DNA of 64,000 nucleotides from positions 37,739-101,738 of the forward strand of contig JANFAH010000116.1 in assembly GCA_024663395.1 (NCBI GenBank), written 5' to 3'. Made by a program: the position numbers and the translations under genes. Each line of letters begins with the position of its first letter. Within the stretch, counting starts at the first letter, position 1. The DNA comes from Pisolithus tinctorius (Eukaryota > Basidiomycota > Agaricomycetes > Boletales > Pisolithaceae). This document shows, piece by piece, positions 35,174-47,337 of the stretch. The notes under the pieces were generated by a model, which saw only the letters and a list, made by a program, of their open reading frames with translations, had not been told where the DNA came from and searched no databases.

Positions 35174-35500
35174 GTGGAACACAGTGAGTCTTGATGCTTT
35201 ACAGATCACAATGAGAATGATGATGTCCATGCAACCACCACCACCATGCAAATGACAATGCACAGTGCATGGTATAATGGATGATGAAATCATGGAGGAA
35301 CCAACTCAGTCCACCAAACCAAGATTACCCCTCCTCCAGTGCAATGTAAGAAAAGGATTAAACCTCAGATGGAAGATGCTTGGCATCAGTCTGGCCACCA
35401 GATGAAGTGGAACACGGTGAGTCCCGATGCTTTACAAATGACAATGAGAATGATGATGGCCATGCCACCACCACACACATGATGACAATGACAGCATGGA
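35174..35500. repeat. Direct repeat, about 234 bp apart
   Basis: GTGGAACACAGTGAGTC... at 35174 recurs as GTGGAACACGGTGAGTC... at about 35408, with matching GATGCTTTACA and CAATGAGAATGATGATG downstream. No gene is seen from here to 36160. Confidence 0.65.
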
Positions 35501-36164
35501 ACATGTAATAATATTCTCAATATTTCATCCAGAAATAATTTTTGATGTTTTGCTCTATGATTCTCATGTGGAAAGACTTTATATCTGATTTGATTTTTTG
35601 TTGAAAAATGAAAAGCAGAATGTTTTGCAGACGAGCTTTAGCACACAATTCATCATTGCAATACAATATTTGGGCTAAGTAAATACTTCCTACCCCTTTG
35701 AACTTTCTGCTCGCAAAAAAGCAGATTGTTAATTCCGAAACAAAGTTTGATATATTGGAGAACTATTTCTGCTGAACATACATAATTATTTTATATGCAA
35801 CAATTTAAGCCTTTCTGATACCATTGAGAGATGATACATAGTGAACATGTAGTCAGTACAATCTCAACCTTGTTGTATATCATCACTACCCATTACCCAC
35901 CAAATCCCATCAACCCCTGTGTGTCATGACACTCTTTAGAGTACTCAATAATCTCCCCAATGTCAACCACCCTAGCCTCCCTCGTGTGTTGTATCATCGG
36001 CTGCAATTCAATTCTGTAAAGTTGGGACATCTCCCTCTCTTGCTATGTATTATTAAATACATGTATATGATGCTGGCCTCCAGCAGTACTTCCAGCATCA
36101 TTCCCCCCAATTTATTGTTGCCACTTTGTAATAATAATTCCCTCGGGGTATGTATATTATCTCG

Positions 36165-36690
36165 TGTGGTCTGGTAGAGATGAATTGTTGGCTCACAACA
36201 AGTGCAAAGGTGGCCCAGTCGGTGTGGACAAGGGCTTCAGTGCTGCACTGATGTTCGTGGGTGTTCGCCCATGTTTGTCAGTGTTCGTAATGTTGTATGG
36301 ACCTAGAAACGTCTCTCTACAAGGTCAATGGAAATGGGGTCTAAGGGACGAACCCCCATTCTAAGTGGTCCAGCATCCAGCATCTTCGGAGAGAAGGTGG
36401 TCAGGAGGGTGCACTTGTATATCGTCCGATACAGTTCTTTTGTATTCTATGCAATGGAACGGACCTATTGGAGTCTGGGAGAGATGATTTGTGGACTCGA
36501 GACAAGTCGCAGGCTGGCCAAGTCAATGTGGACAGGGGCTTCAGTGCTGGACTGATGTTCACGGGTGTTCACCCGTGTTCGGCAGTGTTCGACATGTTGT
36601 ATGGACCTGGAAACATCCCTATAAGGTCAATGGGAATGATGTAAGGGTGATGAAGGGTGATGAACACCATTTAAAGCGGTCCAGATTACT
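36165..36690. repeat. Tandem direct repeat, about 305 bp period
   Basis: Two diverged copies share GGGCTTCAGTGCTG, CTGATGTTC, GTTGTATGGACCT and AAGGTCAATGG, at 36165-36375 and 36470-36690. This lies just upstream of the gene starting at 36925. Confidence 0.65.
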
Positions 36691-36924
36691 TATCGGAGAG
36701 AGCGAGGGGGGTGGGTCCACATAGCCATAGCCTCTATCAGAATGTATTTTTCGATGACACAGGAATGTGATGTGGATACGGTAATGCGATATGTTCAAAG
36801 GCAGGTTATCGTAGACAGGAGTAACCCTGACCCTATGCCAGAAGTCCTATTTAGAATATATATGGCATGGTGTGCCGATCCTCTTCGATCACTTCGATCG
36901 ATTCGATTAAGCCTCCATCGCAGC

Positions 36925-38045
36925 ATGTCTGACTACTACTGGCAACGATCGCTCCCCACGATCACCCAGATGAAATACATTCTACAGATCTACTATCGAT
37001 CGGAGGAGCTAGCAGATGGTACGATCCGGATAACATGCACGAATCTCAACGAGGAGATAACGGAACATCGCACCTTCATTCCCTCCATCTATTACAAGGC
37101 TCTCATCCATACACTCTGGAGGTATTACCTCCTCATCGATCTCCACGTCCATTTCAAGAAGAACCCCTACAAAAAGTACACCGAGTTCTGTCCACATCTC
37201 TTGAGAAACATTGTCCTCCTGGACAATGTACTCGAGGCTTTAATTCGCCCGTGCACGTTGATCGAAAGGAAAGATATCGAAGGTTTCCAATCGGCCAATT
37301 TCGAAGAATACCTTTGCACGGAATATCTTGTTGGGCGGCACGATCCAAACTCGGTTAACTACTTCAGGGCACATTGCCCCATCAATATCGAGAGAATCAA
37401 GGACGAGTTTGGTGAGGCTTTTTACGGGTTTCCATTCCAATCCAATTCACTGACATGTATATCAGAATGGAGCTGGGATGCCTACAAGGAGCGTGTCCCC
37501 ACAAGGTTTTATGGGGAACGATACGATTGGGATGTGGAAAATATCCCAGATGCTGACTTTACGATTCTGTTGGACGAAGCAGTCGAATGGTATTCACGGA
37601 AGCCGGACCCAGCATGGAGTAAGTCAGATCTCCTACTTACGCCATGACAATCGGTTGATCATTTACATGGGCAGTATCTAAATGGGTCCCATGGGTTGAG
37701 ATAGATGGGGTGGCTGCCAGCATGGAATCCACAGGCGATGCAGATGAGGGAAATGTGGGGACTGGAGCTGGGGATGATGAGGTAGGAGGAACTGGAGCTG
37801 GGAGCCAGGGTGGCGATGTTCCCATGGGAGGCATAGAGAACTCTGATCCACCTCCCTCAAACCAGGTGAGTAGCATGATGTCAGTCAAGTGTCTGTAGCT
37901 TATTTATACATTGATGTTACAGCAGAGGCAGAGAGGCAGCGATGGAGATTCTGGCGTCCCCGCTGCCTCGAGTTCTGCAAATCCTGCAGGGAATCCAGTG
38001 GGGTTCCGTCCCAGCCTGGCAAGTCTTTACTCCCGCAACAAGTAG
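36925..38045 (+). CDS. MSDYYWQ family protein, paralogue 1, 317 aa
   Basis: Exons 36925-37411, 37466-37618, 37675-37865 and 37923-38045 join with phases 1, 1 and 0. The start MSDYYWQRSLPTITQMKYI was chosen because it is shared with the paralogues at 39204 and 43853; the frame stays open upstream to 36742. Shared landmarks are LWRYYLLIDLH, LLRNIVLLDNVLEALIRP, TEYLVGRHDPNSVNYFRAHC and W-rich EWSWDAYKERVP. The last exons encode a Gly/Asp-rich tail ending in PPPSNQ, then a short Ser/Arg-rich end. The globular part of about 215 residues looks all-helical. I know no function. Compared with paralogue 3 the C-terminus is shorter. Confidence 0.65.
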
Positions 38046-38219
38046 CTGTATCTGTTGTATGGTATTTTCTTTGTCGAATGCATTACATTTCATTCTGGGT
38101 CGTGGATGTAGCATTATGACATTTCCCCCTGGCGTGATCTTGTTGGAACATGTTAACAATCGTTTTACACGTTCTGACGACTGGATGGATGTGGAACATG
38201 TAATACATATTGCATATCG

Positions 38220-39204
38220 TCACTGAGACTGCGTCGCCTCCACATCAGCCATGGGCTTTTGAATCCTCTTTCCTGGCCGTTCATCTCCTTCCACATCGCT
38301 GTCCCCCCTTCCCCGCTTCTGTACTTAATGTATTGAGCCACTGAAACATGTAGGAGATACATAAAACGACTTGCCTGGGCTGTGGAAGGGAGGGAATGTT
38401 GCTCCTCCCCCCCCTGCTCCATGCTTTCGTCCTCCCACTTCACCCACCTGGATACTAGGAATATATCAGAATCAACGAACGTGCCATGGGCATGTCACTC
38501 ACTCCACTGTGGATCGGGGTTCTGGCCATACCATTCCTCTACTGCATCCCATACTTCTTCGTAGTCATCATAGGGCAGCTGTTCGATATCCCAGTCGTAA
38601 TCGGCCCCATCCATCGGTTCAGGGATATGATCGGAATATGCCTTCCAGTCTGAATGAAGCTGTCAGACTGTATGATAACGATGAAACCATCGGATAACTC
38701 ACCAAATCCTTCCATTGAAATGCGCTCTATATTGGTCGGGCAATGAGCTCGGAAGTAGTTAACAGACTGGGGATCGTGCCAGCCAATCAGGTACTCTGTC
38801 ACCAAGTATTCATCGAAGTTTTTGGAACGATAATCAGGTAGCTCGGCCAGGGGGACATTCAGGCAGGGGCGGATGAGCGATTCGATTACATTGTCCAGAT
38901 GGACGATGTTGCTGATCAGAGTCGGTAGGAATGCCTTGAATTTGTCGCCAGTATTTGTCTCGAATCGCAAGTACAGCTCGATGAGGAGGTAGTACCTCCA
39001 CAGGAAGAGAGTTACATGAGTACCATAGAATATGGGGATAAATGCCTGATGCAATGCAGTGATTTCGTCGTCGTTCAGGTTGCTTTGTTTGATTTCCATA
39101 ATTGCCCTGTTGCCAGGCACCGGATGTAACGTGTACCAGACCTGGGTGATGTAGTCCATTTGAGTATCCGTAGCTTTGGAGGGTTGCCAGTAGTAGTCAG
39201 ACAT
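38220..39204 (-). CDS. MSDYYWQ family protein, paralogue 2, 275 aa, with a GC-AG intron
   Basis: Exons 39204-38703, 38649-38503, 38454-38375 and 38318-38220 sum to 828 nt. The core matches the family: MSDYYWQPSKATDTQMDYI, LWRYYLLIELYL, LIRPCLNVPL and TEYLIGWHDPQSVNYFRAHC. The third intron (38319-38374) begins GCAAGT rather than GTAAGT, a well-known minor donor class, and ends ACAG. The tail is short and charged, ending DVEATQSQ. An upstream in-frame ATG at 39312 would add 36 residues. It is divergent to paralogue 1 across a convergent 3' region. No function known; the frame is intact. Confidence 0.65.
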
Positions 39205-39329
39205 TTTTTCGTGGGTCAACGTCAAATGAGAACGATGGAGCGGACCGATAAGGAAGCGCCGCACTAATATCGCACAGCATATACTAAAGTGGATCGTTGG
39301 CAACGGAGCCATTCCTGACTTCAGCCTCT

Positions 39330-41480
39330 TTATATTTTGCTAGATCCATGATCACCACTGTTCAGCACATTCTAATCACCACCGATCACATCAGCCAGAC
39401 TAACCAACGTGTTTGAGAGCTGTCAAACATGGTGTGTGGTGGTATATGTGAACACCTACGTTACGAGCTCCTGGCCTCCCCCTGTTTATATTTCCCTAGA
39501 GCATGTTCACTATTATTTGTCACATCCTACCCGCCTGTGCAGATGTTATAATGATTATACAAAGTAATAGAAAGCCAGTGAACACAGGTTGTGCTGGGAT
39601 ATAATGAGTTCCGGCATACCTACTTCACTTCCTACTGTTGATATTTTTTTAGACCATGTTCATCATCGTTCTATGCATTGAGGCCACATTTAGAAATGTC
39701 AGAAGGATGTTGGAAAGTGGCCAAAAGCTGGTGAATACACATTCCAGTGGCATATGATAAGTCTGAGCATGACCACCTGACTTCCTCCAGTCAAGTTTTT
39801 GCTAGACCACGTTCGCCACCGTTCGTCATGTCTTACACGTCTTTACCAATGGTACAATGACCATCCATGGTGGTAGAAACCTGACGAACACCTGCTGTGA
39901 TGGTATATGATAAGTTTGTTCATGACCTCCTGACCTGCCCCTTTCTATATTTTGCTAGACCATGTTCGCCATTGTTCGTCATGTCCTAGACACCTTTACC
40001 AGTGTTGGTATGACCATCAGTGGTGGTCGCAACCTGACGCACACCTGCTGTGATGGTATATGATAAGTTTGTGCATGACCGCCTGACCTCCCCCTTTCTA
40101 TATTTTGCTAGACCATGTTCGCCACTGTTCGTCATGTCTTACACGTCATTACCAATGGTACAATGACCATCCACGGTGGTGGAAACCTGACGAACACCTG
40201 CTGTGATGGTATATGATAAGTTTGTTCATGACTGCCTGACCCGCCCCTTTCTATATTTTGCTAGACCATGTTCGCCATTGTTCGTCATGTCCTAGACACC
40301 TTTACCATTGTCAGTAAGACCATTAAAGGTGGTAGCAACCTGACGAACACCTCCTGCGATTGTATATGATAGGTTTGTGCATGACCGCCTGACCTCCCCT
40401 TTTCTACATTTTGCTAGACCATGTTCGCCATTGTTCGTCATGTCCTACACACCTGTACTGGTGTTGGTAAGACCATTCAAGGTGGTAGCAACCCAACGAA
40501 CACCTGCTGCGATGGTATATGATAAGTTTGCGCATGACCTCCTGACCCGCCCCTTTCTATATTTTGCTAGACCATGTTCGCCATTGTTCGTCACGTCCTA
40601 GACACCTTTACCAGTGTTGGTAAGACCATTGAAGGTGGTAGCAACCCGACGAACACCTGCTGCGATGGTATATGATAAGTTTGTGCATGCCCGCCTGACC
40701 TGCCCCTTTCTATATTTTGCTAGACCATGTTCGCCATTGTTCGTCACGTCCTAGACACCTTTACCATTGTCGGTAAGACCATTAAAGGTGGTAGCAACCT
40801 GACAAACACCTCCTGCGATTGTATATGATAGGTTTGTGCATGACCGCTTGACCTCCCCTTTTCTACATTTTGCTAGACCATGTTCGCCATTGTTCGTCAT
40901 GTCCTACACACCTGTACTGGTGTTGGTAAGACCATTCAAGGTGGTAGCAACCCAACGAACACCTGCTGCGATGGTATATGATAAGTTTGCGCATGACCTC
41001 CTGACCCGCCCCTTTCTATATTTTGCTAGACCATGTTCGCCATTGTTCGTCACGTCCTAAACACCTTTACCAGTGTTGGTAAGACAATTCAAGGTGGTAG
41101 CAACCTGACGAACACCTGCTGCGATGGTATATGATAAGTTTGCTCATGACCTCCTGACCCACCCCTTTATATATTTTGCTAGACCATGTTCACCATTGTT
41201 CGTCATGTCCTAAACACCTTTCCCAGTGTTGGCATGACCATTCAAGGTGGTAGAACCCTGGCGAACACCTGCTGTGATTGTATATGATAAGTTTGCACAT
41301 GACCACCTGGCCCGCCCCTGTCTACATTTTGCTAGACCATGTTTGCCATTGTTTTCCATGTCTTAACCACCTTTACCAGTGTTGGAAACATTATCCATGG
41401 TGGTAGCAACCCGCCGAACACTGGCTCTGGCGCGATATGTTAAAATCTGGTATGGCCACCTGGCTTCCCCCCTGTTTATA
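39330..41480. repeat. 153-bp satellite array, regular and CpG-rich
   Basis: The TATATGATA(A/G) landmark falls at 39904, 40057, 40210, 40363, 40516, 40669, 40822, 40975, 41128 and 41281: every step is exactly 153 bp. Older, more diverged units extend left to about 39330. Units around 40377-40601 and 40836-41060 are identical at protein level, showing a 459-bp (three-unit) higher-order duplication. Many CG sites are retained (GTTCGCCATTGTTCGTC). It does not look like a gene. Confidence 0.95.
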
Positions 41481-41562
41481 TCTTGCTACTTGCCCGCTCT
41501 TCCATCATCTGTTGACATTCAATCGTAATAACCAGTCGAACTACCACTACACATCAATTTAT

Positions 41563-43853
41563 CTAAGCATTCTTTTTCATCCCCAAGCCAGATTGATTTG
41601 CAAGTATCAAGTACCCCTTCTTGACATTGATGTCGATGACCGTGTCCTCCATGCTTTCCATCTTCTGAAGATGCAAACCCAAGTATGCTGCATCTGCCAT
41701 GAGCATCCGCTGTAATTGGCATAGGTGTACAATCCTAGGGATAGACATTGAAGTGCAACATACATGCATTTCATTGGTGGCTTTGAGATGTGAAAAAACA
41801 TCAGTGACTTTCTGTCCATGCACCTTGCTGATCGCTCTCAAATTCAAAAAAAACTGCTTGAACTGAAATACACAAGTCAACGAGCACAGAACAAGAATGA
41901 TGACGCTGGACAATTTAATACCTGTTCGTTGATACCCTCCGCTCTGTCCTTGCAACCTTTGGCCAATGATCGGACAACGCCAGGAATCGTTTTCAGGAAC
42001 GTGGCTACCTCCTCGCTATCGAGTGTGATTTGAGTTTGTGTATTGGTCGAGGCGAAGCGGTTGGGTAATGTTAGATGGACCAGGCATCGGAGAAACCTCC
42101 CGCATTCCTTGAGGCAGTGTTCTGGCGATGGTGTGCTTCCTTGGACTGACTGTCACGTTGATCATATCGAAATCGTGGGCAAGCACCATTTGAGGGGTGC
42201 CCGAGGATTTCTGGCTTTGCAGGAGCTGTGTGGTAATGAATTCTTTCGTCGTCGCCACCCCCTTTCCTTTCTGTCTCCCTCTAGGATCCCTCCCAGATCG
42301 CTTGTTCGCAGGTGGATCGTCTGCTACAGGTGGAATGTCACCATGGGTAGCCGTTTCATCATCCCCCGCAGCCACTGCAAATGGTGTGGGATCTAGGCCC
42401 TCATTTACAACGCTAGCACCATGGGAAAATGATTCCAACGGGAAGTCGCCTTGTGATTCCATCATGTCTGAATCCAGTGGCGGAGACCAATGGGCTATCG
42501 TGATGAAAGCGGTATATTTATATGCATTTCCACAGGAGAGTACAAAGCAATCGATATTAATTACTTACGGGGGGGAGGTCGACTGATCATCTGTAGCAAA
42601 TGCTGACTAAACCCTATAGGCTGGCTGCCTTCCCTGTCAGGACGTGCAGCAGGAGGGTTTGGAGATGGTCTTTTCCGTTGGCCACCCTCTTCTTCAGTCG
42701 CTGCCCTCTGACAGCCGCCACTTCTGTGTCACAGCCAGCTGACATTGGATTGTGAGGTTCAGTGATGCCTGATGAGATGAAACACACTTGCCTGGTTTGG
42801 AGGAGGGGGGACATCGGAGTCCTGTTCCCCACCTCCATCATTTTTCCCCATATCGTTGCTGCCCTCGCTGCCCTCTGCTTCATTCTCATTGCGTCCTTCC
42901 CCCCCATTGCCCCCTTCCCCTCCGTGATCCTCATTCCCACTGATCTCAGGATTCGTATCATCTCCATGCTCCATGTCCTGGTCCACATCGCTCATGTTCT
43001 TTGGATCTATCTCCCCATCCGATCCCCCAGCATCTGTACCCTTTTCTTCATCCTTGAAACCAAGCCCCTCGTCCCATTCCACCCACTGAGATACTATTGA
43101 TGTAATCAATGTAATGTCAGAATAAATGTCATTGGATTGGAAATGTCACTCACTCCAAAGTGGGTCCAGTTCTTGTGAATACCAATCGACCACTTCGTCC
43201 CACACCTTCGGAAGGTCTTCATCAGGAACCGAATCTACCTCCCAATCATATTCCCCCCCAATGAAACAATCTGGGATCCAATCACAATAACGACCCCAGT
43301 CCATTTCTGATGAGTGTATCAGACACCTGGATGATGAATGAAACCTGTATGATGACTCACCGAAGGAATCTACCAATCTCTCAAGATTGGTTGGGCAATG
43401 TGCCCTGAAATTGTTTACCGACTCGGGATCATGTCGGCCGATGAGGTATTCTGTCACCAGGAATTCCTCGAAGCTGGGACAGCGATGTGTTGGAATATCT
43501 TCTTCTTTCATACCAATGCTTGGGCGGATGAGGGCTTCGATGATGTTGTCCAGATGCACGATGTTTCTGAGGAGAGTGGGGTGGAAATTCGCATACTGTT
43601 TGCTTTGAGCCTTTTGGAAATGCAGATGTAATCGCATGAGGAGGTAATACCTCCATAAAAACAATTTTATGAAGGTGAAATAGCGCGCGGGGAGCAATAC
43701 ACGGTCTTCAGTGATCTTGAGGTAGAGATTCGTGGACGTGACCTTCACCATGGTCTCCTCGGGATCTGCATATTCCACCTTGTATATGATCTGCTTGATG
43801 TAATCGATCTGCCACGGTGTTGGGAGTGATTGTTGCCAGTAGTAGTCCGACAT
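41563..43853 (-). CDS. MSDYYWQ family protein, paralogue 3, longest form; possible frameshift near 42030
   Basis: Starts MSDYYWQQSLPTPWQIDYI at 43853, with the family core to about 43150 (LRNIVHLDNIIEALIRP, TEYLIGRHDPESVNNFRAHC). Then come an acidic, Gly/Asn-rich stretch (43100-42795), a GC-AG intron (42708-42791, GCAAGT donor) and a proline/arginine-rich exon. An exon with KRSGRDPRGRQKGKG follows; its frame stops at 42016. Beyond that stop another frame continues sensibly (EEVATFLKTIPGVVRSLAKG, then a GTATTA intron and FKQFFLNLRAISKVHGQKV) to 41563. Either one base has changed near 42030 or an intron was missed. The extra basic C-terminus suggests nucleic-acid contact, but no domain is recognised. 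Confidence 0.55.
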
Positions 43854-44542
43854 GTCGTTGAGATCGATCTCGAATCAGGCTGAATGATAAGGATGAAGAT
43901 GAAATTTGTAGCAACACAGCATATCGCCTAAATCGGTCCCACGTTAATGAGGCCTTTGATCGGTAGCACGTGTATCATATATTTCTGTCAACCGAAGACT
44001 GATCGATGACATGTGGTGGATTAACCTCATCTTCTCCTCTCATGTGCAGCCCATTTCAATGGCAAGAGCTGCATAGTGATAGTAGCTTCTGGAGTCGTTG
44101 CAAGTGCCAGCGGAATGTGAAACACCATACATCCCACCTCCTTGTCGATTGCATGACAGGCCCCATGACTGCCAAACTTCAAATAGCATACAATGCATGT
44201 TGCTGTTGCTTTGGGTTGTGCCAGAATCTGATCTAGTGTATTCATTGTAGTGTGATGGGACTCGACATGATTTTTCATTGGTCAAGTAGCTTCACTGAAT
44301 GGGAATGGAGACACTTGTAAATCTCTAGTCTAATGAATGGAGTCAGCCAGTTCCAGGAAAATCTCAGGGAGAAATCCCAGCACTTCTGGCAGCAGCAATT
44401 ACATGTACATGTGCAGAACAGCCTATAAAGGCCATTATTATTTGACACCTATGATCCCACTTCTGTGTCTGATGTACAATCGATGGAGACGTCTACCAAG
44501 TACATTGATCTATATATATGTACAAATGATATCTTTAATGCC
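43854..44542. other. Intergenic between paralogues 3 and 4
   Basis: No gene or strong repeat seen. Minus-strand frames at 44027-44285 are short and unconvincing. Confidence 0.35.
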
Positions 44543-45570
44543 TTAGACATCCATCGAAGAGTGGTCAGATCCAGAGGGCGATGGCATGGGGGACTTTTGC
44601 TTATGCTTATCTTTCAGCCTCTGAGAGGCTCTGCGCTCATTCACGGTCCCTCCCGCTCGTCTCTTGCCCTTATCACGTCCCTTGCCCTTGCTACGCACCC
44701 CACCACTGCGATGACCTCCTCCAATGATATCATCTCCCTCTCCCTGCGCCTTTCCCTTGCCTTTATCCGCAGCGCTGCCTTGTAGATGTTCTTTGTACGT
44801 GTATCCGACTGTTTCGAGTTAGAATTCAGTAGATGGGGAAGGAAAGTATCCCTGTGCTTACAGTCAGGGTCCTCATCCTCCACTGGATCATAGAAGTCCA
44901 CCATCACGTCGATCAGTTTCCTTGCCACATCCACAGTCTTCATCTTCTCATCCATTTCGAACTGAGTCCGGCTCCCATACCACATCTCGCCCAGGGTGCG
45001 CTCATGGCGAACCCAGTCTGTGGTATAAGTATGTGAATGGCAGCAAAAGGTTACAAGGAAATCGAAACACTTACCAACCTCTGAAATGCTGGCGCGGTTG
45101 ATGTTGTGGTCGTTGTTGCGTCTATAATTCCTCACCTGGGCTGGTTCATGGCGCCGCACGAAATATTCTATCAATAAGTAGTTGTCTAATGTCGGACTGC
45201 GCCAATCGAGTGTGCGATCTGTGCGTTTGACTTTCTTCGCCTCCACAACTACTTGAACGAAAACCCTGTTCATATATGTGAGGATCATGGTCAGATTCTC
45301 CACCAGCAGCTCTTCCACCTCCACCTCCCCCTTCTTCTTGAAGCGAAGCACCAGCCGGATCGCCTTTTCTCTCCAGGTGAAAGCCTGAATAGGCTCATAG
45401 TAGTGATGGGGGAGCTCCACGACGACTTTACCGTCAGCATGGGTGACCTGGCATGGCCAGATGGTCCCTTCGGAGCCTCCTTCAGCCAACCTGACATGTC
45501 GATCTTTTTTCAACAAGGCTTTGAGATTGTGGATGAATCCGAGGGAAGACGGGTAGTACTGGGTAGCCAT
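44543..45570 (-). CDS. Distant MSDYYWQ family member, paralogue 4
   Basis: Starts MATQYYPSSLGFIHNLKALL at 45570. The layout is that of the family: a helical core with MILTYMNRVFVQVVVE, a DNYLLIEYFVRRHEPAQVRNY segment equivalent to TEYLIGRHDP..VNYFRAH, introns at the same two positions (GTAAGT after EVG; GTAAGC after DPD, both phase 1) and a basic tail. The last exon is rich in KGKGK, RSKGKGRDKGKRR and SQRLKDKHKQK, ending SDHSSMDV. Sequence identity to the others is low, but shared intron positions support common ancestry. The lysine-rich tail would suit binding to nucleic acid or chromatin. Function unknown; no disabling change seen. Confidence 0.6.
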
Positions 45571-45849
45571 GGTAGTAGTCAAGATCAATTACATAATCTA
45601 TCTTGTAAATGTAACTCCATCATTGATCGCTTATGTAAGTGGAATGTAAGGCAAATAGTGCATGTCATGCACCATATACATACAGTGAGACTGACCATGT
45701 CCAAGGCACGAAGACTCCATGTCCTGATAGATACTGTAATGGACCAGTTTATAAAACTGATCACAAGGTGGGCAGGTCAGCCCTCGTGCCAAATACAGTA
45801 GTATACCTGTTCAGCACCATTACCATTGATTCCCCCTGTAAAGTGGTCG

Positions 45850-47337
45850 GGCAGACTATCCAAAGTGTTGAAGGCTATGGAACACCGATCGGCTTCAGCA
45901 TGACCACCTGACTTCCCGCTGTAGATACTTTGCTGGACCATGGGTTTACCACGACATCTTTCAGACAGAATAAGGTGGTAGAAGCCTTGAAAACACCTTT
46001 CAGTATGGCCACCCGACTTCCCCCAGTCTACATTTCGCTAGACCATGTTCGTCATTGTTCGGCATGTCACCACAACCTTTACCGATGTTAGTAAGACTGC
46101 CTAAGGTGGTGGAAGCATGGCGAACACAGGTTCTGGTGGTATATGATAAGTTTCAGTATGACCACCCGACTTCCTCCTCTCCATATATTTGTTCTTCGTT
46201 GTTCCGCACATCTTAACCTCACTTACCCATGTTACGGGGTGACTTCAATGTGGGGAAAGCCTGCATAACACAGTATTTAGTGGTATATGATAAGTTTCGG
46301 TATGTCGACCTGACCTCCCCCTGTCTATATGTTGCTAGGCAGTGGTAGCCATTGTTTGTCATGTCTTGACCACCTTTACCAATGTCAGTAAGACCATCCA
46401 CAGTGGTATAAATCCAACAAACTCTGACTCTGACAGTATATGATAAGTTTGTGCATGACCACCTGACCTTCCCCAGTCTATATTTTGCTAGGCGATGTTT
46501 TCCATTGTCTGCCATGTCTTAACCACATTTACCAATGTCAGAAAGACTATCCATGATGTAGCAACCTGCCAAATGTTTTCTCTGATGGTATATGATAAAT
46601 TTGAATATGACCACCTGAACCCTCCCCTGCCCCCCCTTTCTATATTTTGCTAGGTGATGTTCGCCACTGTTCGTCATGTCTTAACCACCTTTACCAATGT
46701 CAGTAAGACTATCTACAGTGGTAGAAACCCGACGAACACTAGGGTCCGATGGTACATGATAAATTTGAGCACGACCACCTGACTTCCCCCAGTCTATTTT
46801 TTGCTAGACCACATTCTCCACTGTTCCCCATCTCTTAATCCCCTTTACCAATGTTTCCAAGACTATCCACAGTGGTGGGAACTTGACGAACGCTTGTGTC
46901 AATGGTATATGATAAGTTTGAGCAGGACCGCCTGGCCTCCCCCTGTTTATATTTTGTTAGACCATGTTCGTCATTGTTCGTCATGTCTTGACCACCTTCA
47001 CCAATGTCGGTAAGACCATCCACAGTGGTAGAAATCCGACGAACACTGACTCTGACGGTATATAATAAGTTTGTCCATGACCACCTGACCTCACCCAGTC
47101 TATATTTTGCTAGGTGATTTTCGCTATTTTCCACCATGTCTTAACCAACTTTACCGGTGTCAGCAAGGCTATCCATGATGTAGCAACCTGACAAATGCTT
47201 TCTCTGATGGTATATGAGAAATCTGAGTATGACCACCTGACCCCTCCCCCCCCCTCTTTCTATATTTTGCTAGACCATGTTCCTTGTTGTTCAGCGTGTC
47301 CAATCCACCTTTACCGATGTAATTAAGGCCATCTAAA
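45850..47337. repeat. 153-bp satellite array, element copy B side
   Basis: Same unit as 8997-10190. Units from 46137 on align with copy A; a few more diverged units continue left to about 45850. More CG is kept than in copy A (for example CGACGAACACT against TGACAAACACT). Confidence 0.85.

Noticed and set aside
40377..41060. Two identical 74-codon plus-strand frames
   Set aside because: They are copies of the same satellite units 459 bp apart, and the other units lack the frame.
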